Origin: Lachnospiraceae bacterium
Lineage (GTDB): Bacteria; Bacillota; Clostridia; Lachnospirales; Lachnospiraceae
NCBI GenBank assembly: GCA_017408735.1
Contig: JAFQUB010000027.1
Span: 149,405 to 213,404, forward strand
DNA length: 64,000 bases
Reading direction: 5' to 3'
Below the pieces are notes generated by a model. It was not told the DNA's origin, ran no database searches, and worked only from the letters and a program-made list of their open reading frames with translations. The translations under genes were made by a program, and so were the position numbers. Positions 1 to 7,675 of the stretch are shown here, piece after piece (the first letter of the stretch is position 1; every line of letters begins with the position of its first letter).

Positions 1-2
1 TG

Positions 3-1043
3 GAAAAGAAGTTAAAGGAATATGAAAGCTTGGCAGGTATGGAAGAAAATTCTATTTCTTATCGGATGTTAAGCACCACCGGCAACTATCTTGAATGGAT
101 TTTGCAGGCAATGTATCGTCACAGTTCCTTAAAAGAAATGGAAGAACAATATGAACTGGCAATTTACAGAGGGACAGACTTGTATCAAAATGATGTTTCT
201 ATGAAAATGAAGGTGTATGGATTTGGTGATATTGTGGAACAGGTAAAATTCCGTCATGGAGAACAGCAGATTAAGAGCAGGGAAGTTATGCTTTCCATAA
301 GGGATAAGGAAACATTTTTGCGGGAAAAAGAAGAAATTGCTCAGAAGTTTGCAGAATTTTACCAGCATGAAAAGCATGAAAATATTCGCTCTAAAATCAG
401 TGTTTCCGAATTAAAGGAATCGGCACTGAAAAAGGATATAGAGGAAGAAGAGATGGAGCGAATATTTGAAACCCACAGCAAGGAAGCTTATGTTCCCGCA
501 TTTATCCGTGATGTAGAAGATAAGAAAGGAGGTACGGACAGAGGAAATGCTTATCATAAGGTGATGGAATTGACTGCACACAGAAAAATTACATCAGAAG
601 AAGAATTGCAGCAGGCGTTGGAAGAAATTATGGAAAGTGGAAAAATGCTGAAAGAACAGGTTGGTTTGTTGGACGTGTCAAAACTTATGAAATTTTTTGC
701 TTCTCCATTATCACAGCGTATGCAGGAAGCCTATGTAGAGGGCAGATTGTATAGAGAACAGCCATTTTTGCGAGGTATGGATGTTTCAGAGGTCTATAAA
801 AAGCCTTATCAGGAAAAAGAAACGATTTTAATTCAGGGAATTATAGATGCCTTTTTTGAAGAGGACGATGGTATCGTTTTGGTGGATTATAAAACAGACC
901 GTATAAAGACCGGGGAGGAGCTGATACAGCGGTATCGGGAACAAATTGTGCAATATGCACAAGCCATAGAAGCCCTAAAACACAAGAAAGTTAAGGAAAA
1001 GATATTATATTCCTTTCATTTGAATGAAATTGTTTGTGTATAA
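3..1043 (+). CDS. addA: AddA helicase-exonuclease subunit, C-terminal part (5' end outside window)
   Basis: The frame is open to the left edge, so only the last ~347 residues are present; full AddA is about 1200 aa. AddA pairs with AddB in the cytoplasmic AddAB complex, which resects double-strand breaks to Chi sites for recombination. The C-terminus carries the RecB-type nuclease signature: QGIIDAFF, then the acidic strand IVLVDYKTDR (catalytic Asp and Lys), then a YREQIVQYAQAIE helix. Further upstream the GNAYHKVME segment is the conserved H of the same nuclease domain. The helicase motifs lie off the window. A hairpin terminator follows 110 bases after the stop. Confidence 0.9.
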   Translation, partial: EKKLKEYESLAGMEENSISYRMLSTTGNYLEWILQAMYRHSSLKEMEEQYELAIYRGTDLYQNDVSMKMKVYGFGDIVEQVKFRHGEQQIKSREVMLSIRDKETFLREKEEIAQKFAEFYQHEKHENIRSKISVSELKESALKKDIEEEEMERIFETHSKEAYVPAFIRDVEDKKGGTDRGNAYHKVMELTAHRKITSEEELQQALEEIMESGKMLKEQVGLLDVSKLMKFFASPLSQRMQEAYVEGRLYREQPFLRGMDVSEVYKKPYQEKETILIQGIIDAFFEEDDGIVLVDYKTDRIKTGEELIQRYREQIVQYAQAIEALKHKKVKEKILYSFHLNEIVCV

Positions 1044-1153
1044 TTTCGTCTTTTTGAAAAAAGTATAAAAAACTAAACAAAATTTGCAGAAACACAGAGA
1101 TTCATTCTTGTAAAACATTGGGAATGGATTTCTTTGGAAGAATTTGATAAAAT

Positions 1154-1203
1154 GCTCTTGTAAGAAATCTTAGTAAAGGTTCCATCTTACAGGAGCTTTT
1201 TCA
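1154..1203 (+). terminator. Terminator after addA
   Basis: A 12-bp stem (GCTCTTGTAAGA at 1154-1165 with TCTTACAGGAGC at 1185-1196, one G-U pair) is followed directly by a short T run. It separates addA from the pilus-like operon. Confidence 0.7.
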
Positions 1204-1302
1204 TACGAAGAATATTCTATGTTTTTCGATTATCTAAAATTCTTGCACGGTGTGCACACACAAATCCCAAAGAAATAAAACAAAGGAGGATACAGATATT
1301 TC

Positions 1303-2373
1303 ATGGAAGAAATTGAATATGGAATCAGATCAGGAGTTTTGCATTTGCAAAGTTTACAGGAGGCAGATTTTGGTGTTCTTCTAAAATACATTAGGCAAAG
1401 CAGTGTGACTGATATTAACTGGAATGGGACAGCACTTTGGATTGATGATTTATACAAAGGAAGGTATAGGTCAGGAATTATATTGAGCGATGAGTATATA
1501 CAGCGTTTCTCCGCAAAATTATCTAATGTGGTAAGCAGACAGTTTAATAAATATAGTCCTATATTAGAAGCGGAAACAGCAGAACTTCGTATCAGTGTGA
1601 TTCATCAGGAGGTTGCCAATACGGGAACTGTATTATCTATACGCAAAATTCCACGAGAAATACGAATGGTAAGAGAAACTATGATAGATGATGGCTATTG
1701 CAGTAATCAGATTGAACAGTTTCTGGCAGCCTGTGTGAAAGCAAAAATGAACATTATTATTTGTGGGTTACCGGGAGTAGGAAAAACAGAATTATTGAAG
1801 TATCTGGGCGGATACATTGAAGACAGAGATCGCGTCATTACATTGGAGGATAATTTAGAACTTCATTTTCCGGCAGTTTATCCAAATAAAGATTGCGTTG
1901 AATTTAAGGTAAATGAAATATTCTCATATCAGGCAGCCATTAAGGCTAGCTTGCGATTATTGCCGACCTGGCTTTTAGTATCTGAGATACGTTCCGCAGA
2001 GGTTAAGTATCTTTTGGAGGCGATTTCCACCGGAACCCACTGTATGTCTACAATTCATGCGGAGTGTGTAGAAATGATACCAAACAGATTGAAAAATATG
2101 GCTGGTGACAGCAACCGTGACTGGGAAGAAGAGGCCTTTCGCCATATTGATGTAGGAGTGTATATTCGAAAGGAAATAAAGGAACAGGGAGAAATTGCAA
2201 GACACATTGCCCAAGTATGCTTTTTTGAGCGAAAGGAGGAGGAAAACATAACTACAATGTTAGTGGATAATGGCTATGTAATTTCAGATAATATTCCGGA
2301 AAGCAAACGGAAGAAATTTGAATTATATAATGTGGAAATACCCCAGTTAGAACGGGAGGTTTTCTATGGTTAA
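1303..2373 (+). CDS. TadA/CpaF-type secretion ATPase
   Basis: A 356-aa cytoplasmic ATPase of the type II/IV secretion superfamily, the motor that drives pilus assembly or secretion. Visible motifs: Walker A GLPGVGKT at about 155-162, Asp box ITLEDNLEL at about 180, Walker B-like LLVSEIRSAE at about 225, and a His box STIHAE at about 248. It is shorter than typical CpaF (about 450 aa) because the N-terminal region is short. The ATG at 1303 follows AAAGGAGG. It overlaps the next gene by 8 bp and opens an operon of at least eight genes. Family is clear; the exact machine it powers is inferred from the neighbours. Confidence 0.85.
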   Translation: MEEIEYGIRSGVLHLQSLQEADFGVLLKYIRQSSVTDINWNGTALWIDDLYKGRYRSGIILSDEYIQRFSAKLSNVVSRQFNKYSPILEAETAELRISVIHQEVANTGTVLSIRKIPREIRMVRETMIDDGYCSNQIEQFLAACVKAKMNIIICGLPGVGKTELLKYLGGYIEDRDRVITLEDNLELHFPAVYPNKDCVEFKVNEIFSYQAAIKASLRLLPTWLLVSEIRSAEVKYLLEAISTGTHCMSTIHAECVEMIPNRLKNMAGDSNRDWEEEAFRHIDVGVYIRKEIKEQGEIARHIAQVCFFERKEEENITTMLVDNGYVISDNIPESKRKKFELYNVEIPQLEREVFYG

Positions 2374-3730
2374 AAAAAGACTGTATTGGAACTGGAACAG
2401 ATACGGTTTTCGGAAAACTCAGAAAACTATCAAAGAATATGGCTATGAGTATTCTGGGAAAAAGCATGTGACATTTATGGGAATAGCAGTTACATTTTTA
2501 CTGCTTTTGTGTTATCTGATGCGGATAAAGGCAGCGGGTGTGTGCGTGATAGCTTTAACAGTGATTTTGGCGGTTCCAATATTGGCAGGATACCATTATA
2601 GAACCTTATATGAAGAAAAACGTTTTACGGATGCCGTGGATTATATGGAGTATGTAATTTATAGTTTTTTGCGGATGCCTAAGATCATCAATACATTGGA
2701 AGAGGTGGCAAAAGTATGTCATGGAAATATGCAAAAATGCATTGAAAAGGCGGTAGACAGAATACAATATGCAGATGTTTATCAGGATATTTACTCAGAT
2801 GCTTTTGAGCATATCGAAAAAGAGTACGGAACAGAACGTATGAGAGCGTTACACCGTTTTCTGATTCAGATTGAACAACAGGGGGGCGAGTACATACAGT
2901 CCTTAGAAGTGTTGTTGGAAGATATCAGGCAGTGGTCAGAAATGGTCTATTTGCTGCAGAAAGAGCGAAAAGAATTGCAAAGGAAAGTGACTCTTTCCCT
3001 TCTGCTATCTGTGGCGACAGCAATTACTATGGTAGGACTTTTACCGAGTGAAATAGGAGATATTGCGTCGAATGGGCTGTATCAGGTTAGTTCTGTGGTA
3101 TTTCTTTTGCTTAGCATTGTAATATTTGTTTTATCCAGAAAATGTTTGATTCGCTCTTGGCTTACTTCAGAACCGGATAGTGAGGAGGTGAAAAACGCCT
3201 ATGATTATTGTATCCGGGAAGAAAATACGAAAAAAAGGCATTATCGCTTTATGGAGAAAAAGGTGAAAAACAGTATAAAAAAAGATTTTCCCATGTGGAT
3301 TAGGAATGTCATCTTAAACATGCAGACAGAAAATGTGATGGTTGCCATGGGAATGGCGGCAGAAAATATGTCTTATCCTTTGAAAAGTGAATTAATGCAG
3401 ACTTTAAATGGAATAGAAAAAGAGCCGGGAAGTATGCGGGCATATCAGAGATTTTTATGGAAATTTGACTTGAAACAGATTAAAAATGTATTTTTAATGT
3501 TCTATTCTTTGAATGAGTTTGGAACAAAAGAAGCAGAAAAGCAGTTAAATGCCATGATTCAGAGAAATAATAAACTGGCGGAACAAGCGGAGCGTTTAGC
3601 AAACGAAGAAGCATTGGGAATTTTCGGGATATATATGCTAATGCCTATGGTGATTGCCGCCGGGAAGATGCTTTTGGATATGTGGGTATTTGTGCAGCAG
3701 TTTTTGTTTTTCTATTCAAATGTGGTTTAA
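2366..3730 (+). CDS. Polytopic membrane protein, probable TadB/TadC-like platform
   Basis: 454 aa. Hydrophobic segments lie near residues 35-80 (two), about 215-260 (two) and a last one near the C-terminus (IYMLMPMVIAAGKMLLDMWVF). Long charged helical stretches between the membrane pairs match the cytoplasmic loops of T2SSF/TadB-TadC platform proteins. Its start lies inside the end of the ATPase gene, indicating translational coupling. Similarity to TadB/TadC is inferred from topology and gene order rather than a clear motif, so the family call is tentative. It is the only platform-like protein here, whereas classical Tad loci have separate TadB and TadC. Confidence 0.6.
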   Translation: MVKKRLYWNWNRYGFRKTQKTIKEYGYEYSGKKHVTFMGIAVTFLLLLCYLMRIKAAGVCVIALTVILAVPILAGYHYRTLYEEKRFTDAVDYMEYVIYSFLRMPKIINTLEEVAKVCHGNMQKCIEKAVDRIQYADVYQDIYSDAFEHIEKEYGTERMRALHRFLIQIEQQGGEYIQSLEVLLEDIRQWSEMVYLLQKERKELQRKVTLSLLLSVATAITMVGLLPSEIGDIASNGLYQVSSVVFLLLSIVIFVLSRKCLIRSWLTSEPDSEEVKNAYDYCIREENTKKRHYRFMEKKVKNSIKKDFPMWIRNVILNMQTENVMVAMGMAAENMSYPLKSELMQTLNGIEKEPGSMRAYQRFLWKFDLKQIKNVFLMFYSLNEFGTKEAEKQLNAMIQRNNKLAEQAERLANEEALGIFGIYMLMPMVIAAGKMLLDMWVFVQQFLFFYSNVV

Positions 3731-3741
3731 GGAGAAGAATT

Positions 3742-3852
3742 ATGGATGAAATAATATCAGAGTATGGAGGAACAGTAATGATGCTGATTGTAGGCGGAAC
3801 AGTATTAAAAATATTGGCAGAATTACTAAATATAATTACAGGAGGTGCATAA
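3742..3852 (+). CDS. 36-aa single-helix peptide, Flp-pilin-like
   Basis: A very small gene with a GGAG ribosome site (3731-3734) upstream of ATG 3742. The peptide starts MDEIISEYGG and continues as one hydrophobic helix. The SEYG start resembles those of the next genes (EEYG, EKYG, EEYG), suggesting paralogous minor pilin-like subunits. It has no leader peptide or G/E cleavage site, so it would be inserted as made. The TAA stop overlaps the next ATG (TAATG). The coding call rests on ribosome site, overlap and paralogy. Confidence 0.65.
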   Translation: MDEIISEYGGTVMMLIVGGTVLKILAELLNIITGGA

Positions 3853-3989
3853 TGAAGGAGGTATTAGAAGAATATGGGGGAATTATTATTGCAATTGTGG
3901 CGGTAGGGGTATTGGTTGGGTATTTGCCTAAATTAAAATGGGTTTATGTAACGGTAGGAAAAGTATTTCTGGATTCGATAGGAGGTTAG
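3852..3989 (+). CDS. 45-aa single-helix peptide, Flp-pilin-like
   Basis: Starts within the previous stop (TAATG) and has an AGGAGGTG site at its own upstream boundary. The peptide begins MKEVLEEYGG, then a hydrophobic helix (IIIAIVAVGVLVGYL) and a short tail. Same architecture as the neighbours at 3742, 3990 and 4865. It may be a structural pilin-like subunit of the Tad-like apparatus; no leader or cleavage site is visible. Confidence 0.65.
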   Translation: MKEVLEEYGGIIIAIVAVGVLVGYLPKLKWVYVTVGKVFLDSIGG

Positions 3990-4538
3990 ATGAATCGGTT
4001 AGTAGAAAAGTATGGGAGGGTAGCTGTAGCTTGCATTGTGGCGGCAGTAATTTTGTTAGGAACGGGAACTTTTGGAGAAAAAATATACAAGAAAGTATAT
4101 TATGAACAGCCCGAAACAGCAGAAAATATTGCGGCAGATATGAGAGCACTGGGTGAACAGCAAAAATACCCGTTCTTTTCTGGTAGTAAGTATATTACGC
4201 TCACTTTAGGTTATAAAGGTGAGGACGGAATAGAAGGCTTTAGCAGAGAAGATGCCCTTTCTTTAGTAGAGGCTTATGAATACAAGTCAGAGGGAGCGCA
4301 GGAAACACTGGAAAAAATTGATAAAAGCAGGATTAAAGTATATCCTTTTGATGATGAAACAGATAGTATTCGTGAGTTTGTAAATGTAAATGATACAGGA
4401 AAGTATTCTGTGCGATATTCAGTAGAAGGAGAGAGCGGTTTGAAATCAGATATGGTTATGCTGGTTTTAGTGGATATCCTTCCGGAAGGAATGGAGTACA
4501 GAGAAAGTGCAGGTGCTGAAAATGAAGGCAGCAGTTGA
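3990..4538 (+). CDS. Membrane-anchored protein with N-terminal pilin-like helix
   Basis: 182 aa. The N-terminus MNRLVEKYGR followed by VAVACIVAAVILLGTG matches the helix pattern of the smaller neighbours, but here a ~150-residue exported domain follows, rich in beta-strand-like sequence and acidic residues (TGKYSVRYSVEGE near 130). ATG 3990 follows AGGAGG at about 3980 and touches the previous stop. It could be a pseudopilin or tip adhesin of the Tad-like system. The globular domain is not recognised. Confidence 0.7.
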   Translation: MNRLVEKYGRVAVACIVAAVILLGTGTFGEKIYKKVYYEQPETAENIAADMRALGEQQKYPFFSGSKYITLTLGYKGEDGIEGFSREDALSLVEAYEYKSEGAQETLEKIDKSRIKVYPFDDETDSIREFVNVNDTGKYSVRYSVEGESGLKSDMVMLVLVDILPEGMEYRESAGAENEGSS

Positions 4539-4851
4539 ATTGTATGTGAATTCCATAGTAATTGTGATGATTGTTTGTAGTTGCGTGTTTTTCATTGCAT
4601 CCAGCATGCGAAATGCTCAGGCAAGGAATTTTCACTCCACAACATTGGCTAAAATAGAGGCAAGTGCAGGAAGTGAAAGGGTTATGGAAGAAAGCAGAAT
4701 GGAAGCAGAAGAAAAAGGTTACACACTGCAGATCTCGCCATTATGCCTCTATGAGGACAAAAAATATTATTATGTGGAATTGATGTATGAGTACAGTGTC
4801 CCTTTTCTTGGGACAACGAGAAAAAGCAAAATTGAAGGATATGCAAGATAA
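4522..4851 (+). CDS. TadE-like bitopic protein
   Basis: 109 aa from ATG 4522, which has AGGTG six bases upstream; an in-frame GTG at 4507 is a poorer alternative. The N-terminus MKAAVELYV runs into a membrane helix (SIVIVMIVCSCVFFIASS), followed by a short extracytoplasmic domain. Order and shape suit a TadE-like minor pilin. It overlaps the preceding gene, consistent with coupled translation. The domain itself is not recognised. Confidence 0.65.
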   Translation: MKAAVELYVNSIVIVMIVCSCVFFIASSMRNAQARNFHSTTLAKIEASAGSERVMEESRMEAEEKGYTLQISPLCLYEDKKYYYVELMYEYSVPFLGTTRKSKIEGYAR

Positions 4852-4864
4852 GGAGGAATTTTAG

Positions 4865-5068
4865 ATGAAAAGTTTTTTAGAAGAATATGGTTTAGTAGTA
4901 GTAGCGGCAATTATTATTGGTTTATTTATTTCGTTTGCCAGTCCTTTTGGCAATTCCATAAAAACGTATATAACCAGTACAGTTGATAATTTTGCGGCAT
5001 CTTCTCAGTCTGCAATTACCGGAAGTATGACCGGGGGAGATGAAAATCCTCAGACAAATGTAGAGTAA
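4865..5068 (+). CDS. 67-aa Flp-pilin-like protein
   Basis: Good ribosome site (AAGGAGG) before ATG 4865. The sequence begins MKSFLEEYGL, then a hydrophobic helix (VVVAAIIIGLFISFA) and a Ser/Thr/Ala-rich tail, the size and shape of a Flp major pilin or the Clostridial pilin-like proteins lacking a leader. It is the best candidate for the main filament subunit of the locus. Confidence 0.7.
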   Translation: MKSFLEEYGLVVVAAIIIGLFISFASPFGNSIKTYITSTVDNFAASSQSAITGSMTGGDENPQTNVE

Positions 5069-5079
5069 GGAATAGAACA

Positions 5080-5502
5080 ATGAAAAGTGTGGTAAATCTT
5101 GGAATTGGTGTGCTACTGTTTTTATTTACCATTGAGATTGTACAGGCGATAGAAACAAAATCTATTCGAGAGGAGGAATTAAGACAGGCAGTGACAAGTG
5201 CGGTATATACCGCACTTGAAATGTCTATTACAGAGCCGGAATTTTTAGAGCCGGATGTAAGTCAGCAAGAGGAAGAAAAATTAAATAAGGAAATGAAAGA
5301 ATGTTTTTTAAGTTCGTTGAAAACATTAATTAAAAGTGATTCAGATATAAAGATAACCATTCGAAAAGCAGATTACAAAAATGGAATTCTGGACGTGTAT
5401 GCAGAAGCAGAATTTCCTTATAGCAATGGAAAAACAGGACATATCTCTTATCGGAAAACAGGTATTATAACTCGATATGAAAATTCAGATGATGCTTATT
5501 GA
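5080..5502 (+). CDS. Bitopic pseudopilin/TadE-like protein
   Basis: 140 aa. A hydrophobic N-terminal helix (LGIGVLLFLFTIEIVQAI) is followed by an alpha-helical then beta-rich extracytoplasmic part. It ends the pilus-like operon; 11 bases separate it from the preceding gene. No named family is recognised; the position suggests a minor pilin or an assembly factor. Confidence 0.65.
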   Translation: MKSVVNLGIGVLLFLFTIEIVQAIETKSIREEELRQAVTSAVYTALEMSITEPEFLEPDVSQQEEEKLNKEMKECFLSSLKTLIKSDSDIKITIRKADYKNGILDVYAEAEFPYSNGKTGHISYRKTGIITRYENSDDAY

Positions 5503-5677
5503 GGATATTGAAAGATCATAACATTAAGAAGTAAGCGTACCATGGCAACTGAATAATCAAGTTCCTTATGAAATCGACAAAGATATTAAAAACTTGAAGA
5601 TTATGAAAATAAATTGTACAATAATACTATGAGTAGAACATAACACTGGAAAAACGATTGCAGAAAGGGGAAGGGGT

Positions 5678-7450
5678 ATGTATAAAAATGTTGTTAGTTT
5701 GGTGTTAAGTGTGGCACTGGTGATGGGGAATTTAAATGCGGTGAATGTAAATGCGGAAGGCAATGAGCGGACAGGAGAAGTATACGCTGTGACATTAGAT
5801 GAACCAGAGGAAGAAGAACTAGAATGGACACGTATTGGTGATGTTGCATATATGCCAGAGGGAATTACCAGAATTGAAGAATCTGAATTTGATGGATTTG
5901 GTGGTGATAATACTATTGAAGAATTTCAGGGAGTAAAGAAACTTGTACTTCCATCTACGTTGGAATATATTGGAGATTTTGCGTTTAAAATGTGCGAACT
6001 TGAAGAAATCGTCATTCCGGGAAATGTGAAAGAGATTGGTAATGATGCTTTTTGGGCGTGTAATAATTTGAAAAAAGTAACCATCGAAGATGGAGTGGAG
6101 AAATTGGGACGTGCATTATTTCGCGGATGCGATAATCTTGAAACAGTTATTTTGCCTAAATCTGTAAAAGAATGGAATACAGAATGTGCTTTTTATAATT
6201 GTAATATAAAAAATATAACACTACCAGAGGAAGGAATGACTACTTTAGGAAGTGGAATGTTTGGTGGGTGTCCATTAGAGGAGCTTATTATACCTGACTG
6301 TGTAACGACAATGAATTATGGTGTTTTTATTGCATGTGAGAATTTAAAGTCGGTCAGAGCAGGATATAATGTAGTTAATTTTGAGCAGGGTGAAGAATAT
6401 TATAACTTGTACAATTTTACAAAAGGCTGTTTTGGAACCGGTTGTTCTGGCATGGTATTAGAAGCCCCGTTGGATTCTGCTATTGTAGAATACGCGAGAG
6501 ATTATCGTTATTTTACAGTGAAGTATGATTATCCGGACTTTGAACGGATGGAATGGATTTGTGATGGAAAAATTCCGGAAGATGGAACATCAAAGTGGAT
6601 AGATATAAAACTGGAAAGTAAAGTATATCCAGAAACTGCTAGAATAGGAGGTATTAGTCAAAAGGATTTAACAAAAAACGTTTTACAGGAAGACGGATAT
6701 AGTTGCTTGTGGATTTCAAGTGGTCAAGTAGAAGTGGCGTGGGCTGCTGTTGGACGAGGTGTTCCAGCAGTACACTATTTTAGTGAAACATACACTACTC
6801 AGGATGAAAATCTGGAGTATACAGTAGAGCATACAGATTATTTTAGGATAACTGTTACAAAGGCTTCGTTAGCTGAAAGAAGAATCCAGATAGAAGTTTT
6901 AACAGCCGGAACATGGGATGGTAAGGATGCACAGTGGGAATTAGTAACTCCTGCAATTGACACTTCCATATTGACACCAACACCAGTGCCGACAAAAGCA
7001 GTTACACTGACTGTGACACCAGAACCAGAAAAAATCACAGCAGAAGTACCAAAGGTTACAGGAAGCGTTGAACAACCAACCAGAAAACCTGTAGTTACAA
7101 TAAAAGCCACACTAACACCGGCAAAGAAAACAGTGAAGCCGACAAAAGTGAATTTGAAAACTGCAAAACAAATTACAACGAAAAAACGTGGAAAGAAAGT
7201 ATATACAAAAGCAGTAAAGCTTAGCTGGAAAAAAACAAAAAATGCTGGTGGTTATGTAGTATACATGAAATCAGGAAAGGGAAAGTATAAGGCAGTAAAG
7301 ACTATTACCAACGGAAAAACGATAAGTTATACGAAAAAGAATTTGAAGAAAGGAAAAACGTATTATTTTAAGGTAAGGGCATATCGAAAAGTGAATGGAC
7401 AGAAAGTATATGGTAACTATAGTGGTGTGAAGAAAATCAAGATAAAATAA
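5678..7450 (+). CDS. Secreted BspA-like leucine-rich repeat protein with C-terminal Fn3-like domain
   Basis: 590 aa. An N-terminal signal peptide (hydrophobic to about residue 25, ending VNAEG) is followed by BspA-type LRR_5 repeats at about 75-250, with units such as LVLPSTLEYIGDFAFKMC and IVIPGNVKEIGNDAFWAC. A Thr/Pro linker (TPTPVPTKAVT) lies near 430-490, and the last ~90 residues look like a fibronectin III module (VKLSWKKTKNAGGYVVYM). No LPXTG motif is present; a basic C-terminus could bind the wall ionically. Likely a surface or secreted binding protein. ATG 5678 follows AAGGGGAAGGGG. Confidence 0.8.
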   Translation: MYKNVVSLVLSVALVMGNLNAVNVNAEGNERTGEVYAVTLDEPEEEELEWTRIGDVAYMPEGITRIEESEFDGFGGDNTIEEFQGVKKLVLPSTLEYIGDFAFKMCELEEIVIPGNVKEIGNDAFWACNNLKKVTIEDGVEKLGRALFRGCDNLETVILPKSVKEWNTECAFYNCNIKNITLPEEGMTTLGSGMFGGCPLEELIIPDCVTTMNYGVFIACENLKSVRAGYNVVNFEQGEEYYNLYNFTKGCFGTGCSGMVLEAPLDSAIVEYARDYRYFTVKYDYPDFERMEWICDGKIPEDGTSKWIDIKLESKVYPETARIGGISQKDLTKNVLQEDGYSCLWISSGQVEVAWAAVGRGVPAVHYFSETYTTQDENLEYTVEHTDYFRITVTKASLAERRIQIEVLTAGTWDGKDAQWELVTPAIDTSILTPTPVPTKAVTLTVTPEPEKITAEVPKVTGSVEQPTRKPVVTIKATLTPAKKTVKPTKVNLKTAKQITTKKRGKKVYTKAVKLSWKKTKNAGGYVVYMKSGKGKYKAVKTITNGKTISYTKKNLKKGKTYYFKVRAYRKVNGQKVYGNYSGVKKIKIK

Positions 7451-7601
7451 CGAATAGTTTAAGGAGGAATAACTTATAAAAAGAAAGATAAAAGCAAAAT
7501 CTCAATATAGAATGGAAATGTGACGAGTGTGTTTTAGTCTGTAATATAGAAAAGTTTATGGGATATCTGATAGAAATTAAAAAATATAACGTTGATTTTA
7601 T

Positions 7602-7629
7602 AAGGAGCTTGATTATTCAGGCTCCTTTT
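7602..7629 (+). terminator. Probable terminator between the two surface-protein genes
   Basis: Stem AAGGAGCTT / AGGCTCCTT with a 7-base loop followed by TTTTC. The T run is short, so termination may be partial. Confidence 0.5.
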
Positions 7630-7675
7630 CGTTACATAAGAAAAGGGAAAACAACCAAAGAGAGGAGAAGAAGCA

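Noticed and set aside
5503..5677. Short frame at 5528-5632 reading VPWQLNNQVPYEIDKDI-like sequence
   Set aside because: It has no start codon after an in-frame stop and only ~34 codons; it may be a remnant but cannot be supported as a gene.
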